In this document: one piece after another, positions 34,035 through 47,454 of the stretch | How positions within the stretch are numbered: the first letter of the stretch is position 1 | Layout of the letters: each line of letters starts with the position of its first letter | Source: Dryococelus australis | Taxonomy: Eukaryota > Arthropoda > Insecta > Phasmatodea > Phasmatidae | Direction of reading: 5' to 3' | Length of the DNA: 64,000 nt | Assembly: GCA_029891345.1 (NCBI GenBank) | Contig: CM056994.1 | Span: 224,515,991 to 224,579,990 of the forward strand | The notes under the pieces: generated by a model | Database searches by the model: none | What the model was told of the DNA's origin: nothing | What the model saw: the letters and a program-made list of their open reading frames with translations, nothing else | Program-made: the position numbers and the translations under genes

Positions 34035-35530
34035 CAGGGTTCCTACAGTGAGGGGAAGTTAGGGAAAGTCAAAGGAATAAAAAGAAGTCGGGAAAGTCAG
34101 GGCAGCTGGAAAAAAAGTCAGGGAAAATAGTTTGTTGTTCCCAAATAAAATTTTCTTGTACTAAATTTTTTAATGTGATGGCTATTTTATCAGATTTGCT
34201 ATTACTGGCTTACTGATGTCTTATATTTTTACAGTAGATGTTTCTTCTGTATTCAGTTCTGTACAGCCTAATCTTATTGTTACTGCAGTCTTATACAGTT
34301 AGTAATAAACTATACTCTAGGTTGCAGAAGAAGTAAGCCAATTCCACAAATAAGTCTTAAGCTTCAATTGAGTTTTATTTTTGTTTGCTGGTGAATGTAC
34401 TTAATAGATTTGGGCCACAGAAGGAGCCTGGTTCATGAATTACATAGTACAGAGGGAAATGTAATTGTTTGATCATAATTTACATCTTTGACCACTGCTC
34501 TAACCAGTTCTTTAAAGTTTGTGTATTATTTTGTAAATTTGTAGAAGACTGAAAGGAGTTAGCATTCTTTGCCTCAGGAGCTACCAGAGGCTGTTTGTTT
34601 TATAAACAGGCCACATAATGTCTACACCATGGTCTTCTTAGGTACCTGTACTTGGTTGTCTTTGTTTTCAAAACAGTTTGAGGCAGCATTCATTCCAAGA
34701 TGTTTGCTGTGGACAGTAATTAATTTTAATTATAATGAGTCCTGATATTGTGGTATCATAACTTGGGCTTGTTAAACTAGTGTATCGTTGTCTTTCACCA
34801 CTTTTCTTTTGTTTCAGGTTTGATGTTTAACATAGTATACTGTTTCTATTAAAATGTGTGACAAAAAACAGCGTTTAATCAGCTTTGGCTGAACCTAACT
34901 TTGTTTCCTGAATTTTCACCATGGGTGTGTCCTGTGGATGTTGATAAACCAAAACCGTCGTGCAAAGTGTGTAGCAAAACTCTGAACTTAAGTAACATGG
35001 GGAAACAAGCATTGATATCTCATGGAAGAGGGCCAGTTCATGTAAAATTGATGGCAAGTGTGAGCAGTCAGCATTATTTATCTACTTTCTTTTAAAATAA
35101 ATCGGTTAATGTGGACTCAGGAAGCTGTTGTTGATTGCAGCTCAACCACAGCTTTGGGCATTATTTTGGACAATAGACTTTGTAGTGATTCTTCTTGCTC
35201 AAGTAGTGTGATATCATCAAAGTGTAGGCAACCTCATGTAAACACTGTGATTAAAAGTGAACCAAATAATTTAAATAGTTTTATTGTAAAAGAAGATGTG
35301 ATGAAAGCAGAGAATATTTAGTCTTTACAGGTAGTCTGCAGAAAGATGTCTTTCAATTCATGCATTAATGTAAGTACTGTTTTTAAAATTATGTTTCTTG
35401 ACAGCACAACTACCAGTGCATTTAGCCTTGGAGGAGACAAAGCTTCATATGTTATTTTTCATGGACTAGCTCCATACTTTCAGCAGAATTTAATTTTACT
35501 AGTTCACCTTAAGGTTGTTCCAGTGGTGTG
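34035..35530 (+). pseudogene. hAT transposase N-terminal fragment with BED zinc finger
   Basis: From about 34867 the plus strand encodes a tryptophan-rich start (LFPEFSPWV), then CKVCSKTLNLSNMGKQALISH and GRGPVH. This is the C-C-H-H zinc site of a BED-type finger as found at the N-terminus of hAT transposases. Farther on, KMSFNSC and LFKIMF-like words (35346-35510) are followed by GDKASYVIFHGLAPYF, the region just before the catalytic domain. Stops interrupt at about 35.09 and 35.32 kb, and the frame ends at 35531 before any catalytic residue, so it is 3'-truncated. A CAGGGTTCCTAC word at 34035, followed by GGGAAAGTCAGGG repeats, may be its left terminal repeat; no right end was found. Confidence 0.7.
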
Positions 35531-36290
35531 AAAATCAGCACCGCATCAAATCTCACAAAACTGGGAGAGCACTATCTTAATAGCAAAAATATATCCCCAA
35601 AACAGCACCATGCACTGTACATAAGCCCGTGCACTAACGCGACTCCTTTTGTGTGAGAGAAGCAATCAAACGGTAGGGTTGTGTTGCTTGGTGCTCTGCG
35701 ACTGCTTTCCAATCAAAATTGATTGTACTGTCACCTAGCTGCAACATTCGAACTTCATTGTCCACAACAGAACCTTCCCCACGGCTAGGGGCTCACACCG
35801 AGTTCCATGCCGTTTGGCAGTAGACGACATGGCGAGGAGAAATCCGAGAATATCTTATAAACTTATCTCGCCATTTCTCGGGAAGTACTAATTTAAATAG
35901 TTTCATAATGTGAGGGCTGATGTACTGATTTATCCTCGCCATCACTGATGGGTTATTTTTTATAAATCATCTAAGACTGTCTGTAAAGAAATATGTATAT
36001 TAACCAGATGTCTGCATAAAATTTAAGAAAATTAGTAGCTTTTAATGTAAGATGCAGACAATGTTTTTTCTTTAAGATATATATGGGTGGTAAAAGCATG
36101 TGGTCTGTAGAGGATGATGGAAGTTTTACATGAAAGTTGCAGATTTGTTGTTCGTGAGATGGTATTCTCTTAACGAATGTATAATTATAGATGATTACAT
36201 GGCCACCTGGAAGTATAGCATGGGTAAAGTTGAAGAAATACATCAAATTGGACAATTTTTTTTGTAACACTCTACAAAATTATATGACTG
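35531..36290. other. Non-coding stretch with a moderate-GC patch
   Basis: The part 35620-35860 is less AT-rich than its surroundings but shows no domain. The rest is AT-rich with nothing recognised. Confidence 0.45.
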
Positions 36291-36355
36291 CTTTTGCGCT
36301 TATGTTAAGCACATCAATCTTGCGTGGGTTCAAGTCCGCCTGAGATTATTATTTT
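36291..36355 (+). repeat. Possible tRNA-like/SINE segment with a B box
   Basis: GGGTTCAAGTCCGCC (about 36326-36340) fits the RNA polymerase III B box GGTTCRANTCC. The sequence 40 bp upstream is too poor for a good A box, and no cloverleaf is evident. It may be a decayed tRNA-derived SINE. Confidence 0.3.
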
Positions 36356-39300
36356 TCATCATTTTGCTGCAGTTAATTAAATATAACGACTTAATAACGC
36401 AGTCAAATTAAATACTAAACAAACTTCTTGGCAGCAGATTAGTAGTTTACAAAGTAAAGAAAATATCAATTGCATCAGTGACTGAGATTAATATTTTAAA
36501 AGCAGCCCACTTAATATTCCTTCAATTTTCTTGTAAATATAATACTTAGATATAGTATGTAGTCTCTAAATACAAAAAACAAAAACAGAAACATGTTATA
36601 ATCGTATATGATTTGCTTACTACAGGGAGAAAATTAGAAGAGATTTACACCAGTGAACAGTATGGAACGACAATTCATCGCTATAATACAAAAAACCCTG
36701 CTCATAAATAATTATGCTGGAAACTATAAAGACTTTAAGTAATAATAAGTATACATGTGGAAAGGCACTGCTGCTATGCTGCATGTAGTGCTGGCTGAAG
36801 CCAGGGAATGATGCTTATTCCCTGATTTAGTACAGGAAGAGCTGGTGAGAGGAAAATGTAGCTCGAAATACACAAAAAAACCTCGAAACTTATCACATCC
36901 TTTCTCCGAAACCGCTCGTTCAAAATGTTTCATGTTTCGGGAATTGACTCACAGTTTATTCTTTGCGGTCACTCACTGGTTATTTTTGCGAAATTATGTA
37001 AAACAATTTTAGAAAAAAATATTTGTTAAACATTTGCGCAAAATTCTGGAAAAGTTGCAGTAAAAAGTAAGAATAAAGTGTTTTGCCGGAAGAGATAGTT
37101 GGGGAATAAAAATGTACGAAATGTAGAGGAAGGAAAAACATTTTACTTGAAGGTTGCGGAATTGTTAAGAGGGGCCCTATTTTCACGTAACAGGCTGATA
37201 ATTTAGACTATTTTATGGTTAAAGTGAATTATCTGCCATCGAGTTTAAATAGTACATCACAGGCCTACTTGGTTTATATTTTCAACATAAGACCTATACA
37301 AAATAATATAAAGGCTCTAACCCTATTTCTGTTCCTAAATTACGAAACTAGCAACACAGTACACTATTGCAATTAGTTACTGTGGATTCGATTCTCTGTA
37401 GACAAGAATATTATAATTTGCTTAACAACTGACTAGACTGAACGTGTTAGTAGCATAGCTCTAACGTAATAAGTCAGCAAGCATATGTTTTGATTGCTGC
37501 ATCGTTTAATGTAATAGTTTAATGACTATTTGATTTATCTTGTTAACCAATTATTTACAAATAACTAACAAATTAATGTTAAAAATTATAACATTAAGGC
37601 TACTTATTCGAATACAAACAAATAATTGACAATGAAGGTATTTTAGAAATGAAAAAACTCTTTTAAAAGAAAAATGTGAATATATCATAACATAAAAAAA
37701 TGTGTTTCATAAAAAGTTTAGTTGAAAAATTTTGTGAGTAATTAATTAATATTCATGATTCTTTACAAAAATTTTGAAATGATCGCAGTAAATTCTGACC
37801 AGCTATAAGTAGGTGGCAGAAGTATCCAAACATATTAAATTTCATAGTAATTTTGGTTCCCAATGAGCATTGTCCTCATATACACACCCATACACATGCA
37901 TGTTATATAAAACATATTGATTATGAATCTGCTATAGAGAGCATTCTAATGATGCCTCAATCAGTATTTTTTAAGGTTAATGTTTGGTTTTACAACGCAT
38001 GGTATAAAACGTGAAAAAATGGTTTCGCATAAATTTATTTTAGAACTTGTATTAAGACCGTATAAAGCGTAATGTGTATGTCTGTGTATAATAAACTCAG
38101 TCCCAACTAAAACAAGTACATTGTGTTAGAAATCACTTGCATAAAAGCCATTTCATTTTGATAGGCTACATTCCTTGCATAGCTTTATACATGTGTGTGT
38201 AGTTTGCTCAGCTTATGGTAATTAAAATATGTATACTGAGAAGAGAATGATTTACGTATAGTGCAGAACTTATTTGCATGTGGTATAGTGAGGAGTGAGA
38301 TGTGTTTCAATTAGTTCCGTCTCGTTAAAACTAGAAATAACACTCTTCTATCTTATGCTTGGCAAAGCTGAATCTCAGGGACAAAGGTTGAACCCAGCTT
38401 GACAAAAACATGCATAGACATTTGCACTCAAAATACCAATGAAATAAAAAAATTATTGTTGCTGAAATATTTTATTTAAATCAATAATTATCTGCATTTT
38501 CAATTTGACGGTAGAATTTAATACGTAATGTGTGCTGACTGAAATTATATTTGAAATTAACTTGTAGGAAAAACAGCTCAAAGTTTACTACAAGTAGGAG
38601 TCTAATGTGTTCGAGTAACCACCATCATTCAATAAATCTGAAATGAAATAAAATAAATAAATTCTTCTCAGTACTCCTTAAATTGTGCAAACAATGACGT
38701 TAATGCAGTTTTAAACTAGCTCGCCTCATGTAACTGAAATACGTATTTAAATGTTCTGGAGTTCTGTTAAACTCAAGGGTAATTTACGGCTTCTCACTTT
38801 TCAAAAAATTAATAAAATTTAAAGTTCCAACTTTTAGTATCTTCTCTCATTGATTATTACTCAAATTCAGAAATCTTTACAAATGTCAGGGTTCTTAATT
38901 AATTTGCTCCAGCAGTAGCTCTAACTTTACGAGCTGTGGACCACTGGTTTACCATTCTAATCATTAAGTTCATAATTGCACACAATCATAAAACTCATTA
39001 TTAATATATATCCACTTCGTATATCAAATTAATACACCAGGTAGACAGGATGTGCACCTCAGCCTTGGATAAATAGTTGACGTCACCTGTAAGTATAGCT
39101 GGTTTCACACCATATTGGCGTCAGTGCTAAGCTGTACGGCATCTCCTGAAGTCTGGAACCACTCAAAAAAATATAAACTATCATTTGGAAAACTCAGGCT
39201 TCTTCTTTCATGGCTGGTTCCAAATATGTGTACTATAACTTCTGGGAACAATCCTACATACTAAAGTTACGATGGCACTGGGGATTTTACAGATAAAATC

Positions 39301-42300
39301 CCAACTAAATTCAGTATGCTGTCTATTTGACGGTCCCTCCCAGAAGTCTGTGACTTCTGGCGACTATCTTTAATGGTATCTCAAAATGGAAAACTTACTT
39401 CCGGTGAAATAAGAAATAAAATATAAAAATATAAAATACAATTAAAACAGAAATAAATAAGAATTAGTTGTGCTTCAAAAATTAAAAAATTAACATTGAA
39501 AAACAAAAATTTTATATAAATTGTTTAAGGTTTTAGATTAGAATACACAATACTTACCTCAGAAGCCTAGTCAAACATAGCATAGAACGTAATAAAATAA
39601 AATGTGTGGTTGGTTTTACAAGAAAATTATGTGACTTTGAAAAATAAATGGTAGGGGCTAAAATATACTATTCATGAAAATGTAAATAAACAAAATATTA
39701 TAATGTCCAAAACCAAATAAATATTGAATTTGCAATATGACCAGCTATAATAAATAAATTTTATATATATATACACACATATATAGTGAATATGGTCTAC
39801 AACCTACCGAATACGAGCGATACTGCAAAACATAAAAAAATTGTCAAAGGAAAAGTGCTGTAAATCTTTCACGTACAGGCGTAAATTCACTTATCCTCTA
39901 ATAACAATCTAAAATTAATAGAGATTTTTACTGACTGGCTGTTATGGTAAACATTGTTATTGTCTGTCTTGAGGAATCTTCTTTTCTGGCATCACATATA
40001 CACTTTCTCTTTTGAATCGCCCATTGTAGCCATAGGCTAAAAAATTTGGTGATCTGGTGCCATGAGAAAACATGAGAAAAATGGAGGACTGTACTAGTAA
40101 AGCTTTGGGAATTACATTGCTCTCTTCATGCTAAACTAAATATTTTGCAGAGTAACGGTGAAGCTAGAAGTGTATACTGCAAAAATATGTCAAAACAACA
40201 ATCATTTGCTTATTTTCACTCAAAATGGAGGATACACAAACATTGCTAAGGCAATAACACCTATGGAAGCATATTCAAAAATTTTCTAAGCTAGCAATAC
40301 AAATCAAATACACAAACAGACAAACACAAATTGTTGCATAAAGTAAACTTTTAAAATAAATACTACTCTGTCAGCTTATGAAATGGTAATAGTTAGCAAA
40401 GAAACCTGCTTGATTGAAACACCCACAAAATTTATTGTTTCTGCAAAAGCTATATTGTGTGTAAATAGCTTTGAATATTTTAATGTGTCTATTCAAGCAT
40501 GCTACATGTATGCTGTGTGCATGCTAAATGTAGCCTATGCTAAAGGTTTCAATCATGACATTGCTGAATATTAAAAAAAAATCTAACAAACAGGCAGTGT
40601 TTCACTTCTAAGTAATATAGCACTTTTTTTAAATGGTGCCTTTTTAAATGTAACATTTGATAATTTAGCTAATCTGAGACAACGACAAAAGTTTGCTTCA
40701 GTTGTAATTATGAACATTGTTTGCTAATACAAAGTTTGCTTCAACGAGTTGACAGGCTGGGGAGGAGCCAAACTCCACATAAAAATCTTCTGCAGCCAAT
40801 AACTAGAGACAGGCTGAGTTTATGTGTACAGTATATTATTTAACTAATATGTTGTCTAGTGCTTTGTACTCAGAAAGCACCTGCAGTCGTCAAACCTTGA
40901 CATGGCTAGTTCTTCTGGCACTATTAATGATGCAATAACGTTAAAAGCCATGCTTTCTAGAAGATAAGAAATGTTCTCTCTAATAGTTTTCCACAGAGAA
41001 GAATCATGCAGATATGTTTGGTTTCAGTATGCACATGCCATATACTTCAAAGCAAATGCACAGTGATAACCCTACAGTTGGGAATCATAATAGAGAAGAA
41101 TATTACTTGACATGGATACACACTTTGGAAAATATTGTTTACAATGCTTTAATTTAAGACTTTGCTTCCTAAAGTGTGTGTAGAAAGTTCATTACAGCCT
41201 ATGGAGACAAAAATGAATTTGAAGTCTCGTGTAACATGCTACAAATATTTTATTCAACAAGAATGCTTTGCTGTGTCAATGTTACATGTGGTTTTGAAGT
41301 GTGGAAGTCCAAGTGTTGTGAATGTCACATACAATAGTTTCATTCTTTCTGAAGTGTGTGATGTCCTGCTGGCCTGTGATGTAGACCTATGATCTTTTTA
41401 TATTTTGAGAATTTTGATGGTGCTATGGTCACTGAAGTAACAACAGAGAAATTTTTTTCAACTTTCAGGCACACAAAGAAATGGTTAGAAAACATACAAT
41501 GTTTCAGAAAATACTGAAAAGATTGTGTCATCTAAGTATTTGCGGAGGCATAACTGTTTGAGTTGCAAAGTAATAGAGAAGTTCGCCAAAAGAGGCTGGA
41601 GTTTGTCATCTGAACTCAGCCATATTTATAGCGTAGCCCATGAACTGGAGACTGTGTATGTATATGGTTCAGTTGAAATATTATAGTCAACAATGTTTTC
41701 AGTAGCCGGTTTGTGATAGTGTGTGCTTACAAAATACTGCTGCAAATACCTTAATGCAATTAACTATGCTGAAAATATTTTGTGATGTAATTTTACTTTT
41801 AGTAACTTAAAAATGTGGTAACTAAATGTTACACTTTATTTAATGAATTTACAAACTAATTTATCCATTTTGACTCTGGAAATAAAGTAGGACCTAATGC
41901 CAGAAGAACACATGATTTTGTACTTAAGTAAGCTTAATTACTGCTAAATATTAACTCAGACAGACAAAATTTCGTTAAGGGAAAAACCTTTGAACCCAAC
42001 TTTATAGGTAGCCATTTGAAGCCTCTAATTTTTTCACTAATACTACTCCCATAACCCCTTATAAACAATACATTACTCCTGTACTTTATTTAGCTCCCTC
42101 TGAAAAATGTATCTGTGTATTCCCTTGGTGGTTTCCACATAATATTTCTTCATTGCAAAGGTAGTAAGCATGGTGATTGGAGTATCTTGTTTCCAGAAAA
42201 CTTGTATTATTGTTCATTCTGTGAAAATATTTTTGCCAATATTTATTTGTGTGAGACAGTGTTAATGAGTTATGCCAGAATTACATAGCTCCAACAAGCC

Positions 42301-43737
42301 CAACACGGCACCTCCGACACAACAATTAGAATCAAACAGTCACTCTTAATACAAGCTGCATCTGACATCAACACGACAAAAACGGTTGCATAACCAGCAG
42401 TTTTGGATTGTAAATGATTTCTATTTTTGCCCTGTTATGCAGCACAACAAATAGGGTGTACAATGTAAAATTGAATAGTGCAACTAACTTTGCCTACAGT
42501 GTAATAGTTTCATCATACAAGGAAAAAATAGTTTTCATTTATTCATATTAAGCTCACAAAATTAACATTTGTCTCTAGTTATGTTTTAACTTAATATTTG
42601 CATGTTGGTTGTTATGATGGATTGATTGGACTGTGTCCTGTGCTGATCATGAAACTAAATGTAAATAGTCTTATGATCAATCAGCAATGGCCACAGTGAA
42701 ATCAAACCATCATAACAACATGAAATCACCATTGCCATTAAACTTCAAAGATATAGTATTTGCAGTCTTCTATAGCACTGTGTGTTCCAAATTTTCCTTC
42801 TTTTTACGGCTTTGGTAACTAGTTTATTCTATACACTCCTTGTAATTGGTACTTGAAAATTTTTACCTTTGTTTAAACTGTTGTGCTGAAGATTCAAGCA
42901 GTCACATTTAATTTGTTTTCTCATGTCGTTGTTGGTACTTTTATTATGTTTTGTTATGCTCGTCAGAGCTGTGACTCCAGCATTAGGCTTATGGTGTCAT
43001 AACATGTTATGCAGTTTTTGAAGACTGGTTCTTCCAGCCAATAAGGCTGTTCTTGGTTCCCCTAAGCCAACTAACTGTTTTTTTTTACCATGGGCTCTTC
43101 CACAGGACTTCTACTTAGTACCCAGTACAAAGTAATTTTTATTGTGATGTTTATTTGAAATGGTTTTTCTGTGAGTTATTAGATTTATTTCAACTATGCT
43201 CTGAGATATATTAATGACAGCTTTCTCATGCTTACAATATTCTGAAATACAGAATTGGGATTATGAATACTGACTTAGATTGGAAATTTTGTTGCATAGT
43301 CATTGTATTGATGAAAGCGTTAGGCTTCATTTATAAAATAATAACGTTCTGCCAAATTTTAGGACACTACAGTGTATTTTTCCACAATATCTTCCTTCAA
43401 ATGATTTTTCTGAAGACGTGGACATAACTTGCAATTCTGGCAAAACATCAGCTTTTCAGGTCATATCAAATTAATATTATTTTTTCTATGGATTCTACTC
43501 TCAATATGGTGTCCTTCGAAAGTTGGAGTTAGTTTTAATAAACATATTGATATTATAGCATTGAGCATAAGTTGTAACATATTTCTGCATCTTGTGAGTA
43601 AGCTATATATTGAGTAAGTGTCAGTTAAATTTGCTAATACACCATACTTTGATAAAAACTTAGCAAATGTTTGAGAATTATACTTTTTAGTTAGGATCTT
43701 CCCCCTTAGATATTATATGTATTGGAACTCTTAAATT
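36356..43737. other. Long AT-rich non-coding stretch
   Basis: Over 7 kb with no recognisable gene, RNA or transposon protein. One hairpin is present: TTGTTATGATGG near 42610 pairs with CCATCATAACAA near 42706, with weaker pairing inside. Frames such as 40383-40574 and 41162-41392 lack any domain. This would suit a long intron or intergenic DNA. Confidence 0.6.
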
Positions 43738-44023
43738 GTATAGTAGTAGTTTATTTTTTATATCTTAACTTCATAATTAGCTGACATAAGTACTGGTTAG
43801 CTGTATATTTCTTCTTTATTTTTAACTCCAGCATTTAGAAAGTGAGTTTCAAGTTCCTCTTTGAGTTTTTGAGGACTAACGTATAGTAGTAGTTTATTTT
43901 TTATATCTTAACTTCATAATTAGTTGACATAAGTACTGGTTAGCTGTATATTTCTTCTTTATTTTTAACTCCAGCATTTAGAAAGTGAGTTTCAAGTTCC
44001 TCTTTGAGTTTTTGAGGACTAAC
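43738..44023 (+). repeat. 143-bp tandem duplication, one mismatch
   Basis: The block beginning GTATAGTAGTAGTTTATTTT at 43738 is repeated directly from 43881 to 44023. The two copies differ at one position (AGCTGAC against AGTTGAC). The near identity points to a recent event or an assembly duplication. Confidence 0.95.
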
Positions 44024-45109
44024 AGCTTGTATTAAATTAAACTCATGTTTATACAGGTTCACAGTTCATTTTGATTAATTATAGCTGATATTCCTTAGAA
44101 TTTTGCATATTTGTAAGCTCCTAGAAAGTTAACGTCTTCCTGATCTAAATCCTTGGAATTCTTTTTTTTTTTTTCCCCTTTTAATAATTACATTATTTTT
44201 TAAGTTTTGGTAATTTTTCAATTCTAGTAGGCTATGTTAGCCTGATATGCCAAATTTCCCATATTGACACCCTTTCCCTCAGATTGCATTGAGGTGATAA
44301 AAAAGTGATGTATATGATATACATAATTCACATGAACTCACTGAAGATAAATGATCTCGGCCTACCCCTGCCATATGTTCTGTTGAGAATTCTGCCAACA
44401 GATTCATGGAAGGGAAATATTCTGCAACTTTTTGTTAACTACACATATTTTGCTAAACCTAGTGAAATTTTTATTAAATAAATGAGCTAGGAAATATGTT
44501 GCTAACCCATGTACATTGATTTGCAAGTTACCATATTCTTCTAAGTCCTGCAACTTTAACACCATTTGCCAGTATGAAACAAATAATTTTTTTTAAAGTG
44601 TATCCAAAAAGTTGTTCAGTATTTTTTAGTTTTTTGTTAATCTCGTATTAAATTTTTCCTCAAAAATGTTATGTTTTTACAGCGCGACAAACTTTAGTGA
44701 AGCCCAGGAAAAATGTGAACTAACATTCTCCTTCTCTCTCACACATACCACCCTTCCTGCACTGCTGTTTGCCTCATCTCCTTCCAGCCAATAACGAGCA
44801 AGTGACCGTATCTACAACTTGTGCATACAGTCACATCAGTTGTAAAGTGGTGTTAATTGTTGTGGCAACGTGTGTTGTTTTCCATCTAGCTTCATGTCAC
44901 GCTCATCTACCCTCATGTTATAAGTATTACTACCACTGTATGGTGTAGTGTGACTTGCAATATAATTATCTGTGTATACATACATATATAGTCTGCGAAA
45001 TCAGCAGCCAGTTTGATACTTTTGATGCTGGAGTGGTGCAAATAAAAGTGCAGGAGTTTTATGTGATGAAATAAACTGTACCTACCCTAAAAACTTGCGG
45101 ACAGTGTTG
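44024..45109. other. AT-rich non-coding stretch
   Basis: No gene recognised. Confidence 0.55.
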
Positions 45110-45925
45110 ACAAAAGAAATTAATTTCAGAGGTAATAGGGAAACTTTGCGAAAATTAATCAAAGCAATGTGTTTCAAATTTAAAAAAATGTAAAAATAAT
45201 CAGTTATTCTTAAGGGAAAGAAATGAGATTGTCACGTAGCGAACAAAATACGTATGAGCTATAAGGGAGATTGACAGACAAGGGAAAGTAAATTACCTGT
45301 CTCGATGAGACATGGATTCATCCTAATTATATTGTAAACACGTGTTGCAGCATGCCGATGTAGCAGGAATGTACGAAAACAACCACCAAGGCAAGCGATG
45401 AATTATAGTTCACACAGGTAATGAAAATGGCTTCATCGAGGGAGCCAAGTTAATTTTTAAAGCGAAAACTAAAATCAGAGAATATAATGATGAAATGAAT
45501 TGCAATACTTTCATGAAATAGTGTGGAACACTACTACTTCCCAACATTCCATCTCCAAGCATTATTGTTCTTGATAATGCTCTATACCATAGTGTGCGTG
45601 AGAACAAACCTCGAACTACTCTATGTCTGCTACTATTACCAACATTGGCTGATAAATAACTTTTTTTTTCTGCAGGCGAGAGAAAATCCCATTTATACAG
45701 TCGATAAACAGTTTACGTCCCAAGGACACACATTTATCAGATTACCATTGTACAATTGCAATCTAAACTCAATAAAGTACATCTGGAGCATGGTAAAATA
45801 CCATGTTGCTAACAAAAATGTTAACTTTGCAAACACTGACATTTTGCAAATAACTCATTTAACAATAGACATTATATCACCAGCATTCCACCGTTTCACT
45901 GGAAAAAACAATGTAATAATATGAA
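45110..45925 (+). pseudogene. Tc1/mariner-like (DDE_3-type) transposase pseudogene
   Basis: In shifting frames the plus strand gives CLDETWIHPN (first catalytic aspartate, about 45.30 kb), then GFIEGAKLIFKAKTK and YNDEMN. The second aspartate follows in SIIVLDNALYHSVREN (about 45.57 kb). The last open frame (45523-45924) gives VDKQFTSQGHTFIRLPLYNC and then NLNSIKYIWSMVK. In relatives the last word is NPIE.IWS, so the third catalytic acid, glutamate, is replaced by lysine. The family is the DETW-type transposase common in insects, which cuts and pastes its own element. At least four stops or shifts are present, and a T9 run with CTGCAG interrupts the middle. No terminal repeats were identified. 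Confidence 0.75.
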
Positions 45926-47003
45926 TAAAATATAAAATGATTATTGGGTAAATGATAGGCTGATGGAGGAGGAGATTCCTCAAGTTTTGTTGAACCGACA
46001 AAGTTGTAGCAGCAGCGGTAGTGACAATGACAGCACAAGTGACGTTACCGAAGCCAAACGTATGTATGATGGCAATATTTGTGTAGTGGAGGAACTGATG
46101 TTATGTTTTTAGCATCGTTGCATAGTAACAGTTATTAACCGAGAAAAAAAATAGTTCCTGTAAGTTATATTTGACAATAATGTATATACTGTGCTTTTGT
46201 CTTACAGTAAACCACACATCTTTCCTGGCGGGTACTGACTGTTTTTTTCATTTTGAATGAAGTGTACCGGGAGGGCCTGCATACCTGTCTACTAATATGC
46301 TTCTCACGCTTTCACGAGGCGACCTTGCTACACTAGCGCTCTTACCACCGTCACCCGGGGCTACACTTGATTTGGTCGCATAGTATAATTTTCTGTAAAC
46401 TATAAAATTTATAGTATTGAACTTATTTTTATGCAATGCAAACTACAATTTAAAAGTATCTTTAGGCCATAATTTTTAGTGAATGACAATGAATATAGTA
46501 TGGTAAAATCTAGTTACAAATACTCAGAAAATCACAAAGTTAAATTTATTTTGAATACAAATTTTAATAGACAACAAAGATGCTATGTAGCTGTTCAATT
46601 TACATAGAAAAATATTTTGTCTGCAATCCAGATGTGTGGTGAAAAATTACATTTTTTAGGCTGTCCTATAGTGTAATAATAAAAAAAAAAAATTCTAATA
46701 ATTTAATTTTTTGCTATGGAATGGTGATAGTTTGAGAAAAATTGGAAGTGGTGAAACACAAAAAATATAGTATTTGTTTATTTTAAATTGTGTGACTCAA
46801 TTGGCCTACCTTATCATGCCCAATATTCAATCAGGGTTACTTTTGCAACATTTTTTGGGTATTTTGTTTTCCAAAACCCATTTTAATTAATTTTATTATA
46901 TTCAAATTGTTTTCAAGTGGATATTAAATTTTGAGATTTTTATTGGGTTGATGTGCTTATTTTAATGTTAATTAGTTGTAAAAATATGTAATAAGTGTAT
47001 TCA
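45926..47003. other. AT-rich stretch upstream of the exon, with one GC-rich patch
   Basis: Mostly AT-rich. The patch 46255-46385 is GC-rich and could be a decayed tRNA-like repeat (minus strand GGTAAGAGCGCTAGTGT looks like an A box) or a short exon; neither can be confirmed. The bases before 47004 include an AG at 46993-46994 that could be a splice acceptor, or this could be 5' UTR. Confidence 0.4.
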
Positions 47004-47454
47004 ATGTCTGGCAGTGTCACAAGCATGAATGAAACCAACCAAAGTGACGCTCCAGTCGGCAAGTCGGAAGTGCCTTCAAGCAGCACGTGGGTTCGTTTCG
47101 AAGAGGAGACAGAAGATGGTGGCCGGCCCAGGGAAACTGCGCCCAAAGAGCATCCAAGTGAAGGGTCAGCAGAGGAGTACAGCGGGGCGGTGATCAGCCC
47201 AGAGACAGTGCATGTGAACTTGAACCGCAGCCTGAGCCGCTCAGTAAGCCCAGAAATCCAACCAGAGTCTCCATCCACGCGCACAGGCCAGCCATGCTGC
47301 AGCGTGGAGACTGTGGTGTCCCCACAGCCGCTGGAGGCACGGGACCTGCACGGGGCCATGAGGACTGTTGACCTGAACGAGGCCAGCAATGGGAGGTCGT
47401 TGGCCACTTCTCACGTCTCCACACATGGCAATTCTGTGATCAGGCAGGGCTTTG
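47004..47454 (+). CDS. Candidate first coding exon of an unidentified host gene
   Basis: An open frame of 150 codons starts at ATG 47004 (a GTG lies in frame just upstream at 46995). It runs to a strong splice donor, TTTG|GTGAGT, with the exon ending at 47454; the intron would be in phase 1. The segment is clearly GC-richer than its surroundings and free of transposon motifs. The protein start is hydrophilic and low in structure: rich in Ser, Glu, Pro and Arg, with an acidic stretch near residues 29-36 and a basic Ser/Arg stretch near residue 75 (NLNRSLSRSVSPE). It has no membrane segment. Such regions are typical of disordered N-terminal cytoplasmic tails of large proteins, for example transporters or signalling proteins, but I do not recognise the family. 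The next exon is not seen in the window. Confidence 0.6.

Noticed and set aside
36291..36355. Considered as a true tRNA gene
   Set aside because: A B box is present but there is no acceptable A box or cloverleaf.
47194..47426. Antisense frames across the exon (76 and 61 codons, and 155 codons at 46940-47407)
   Set aside because: They are shadows of the GC-rich plus-strand exon, which has both a start codon and a splice donor.
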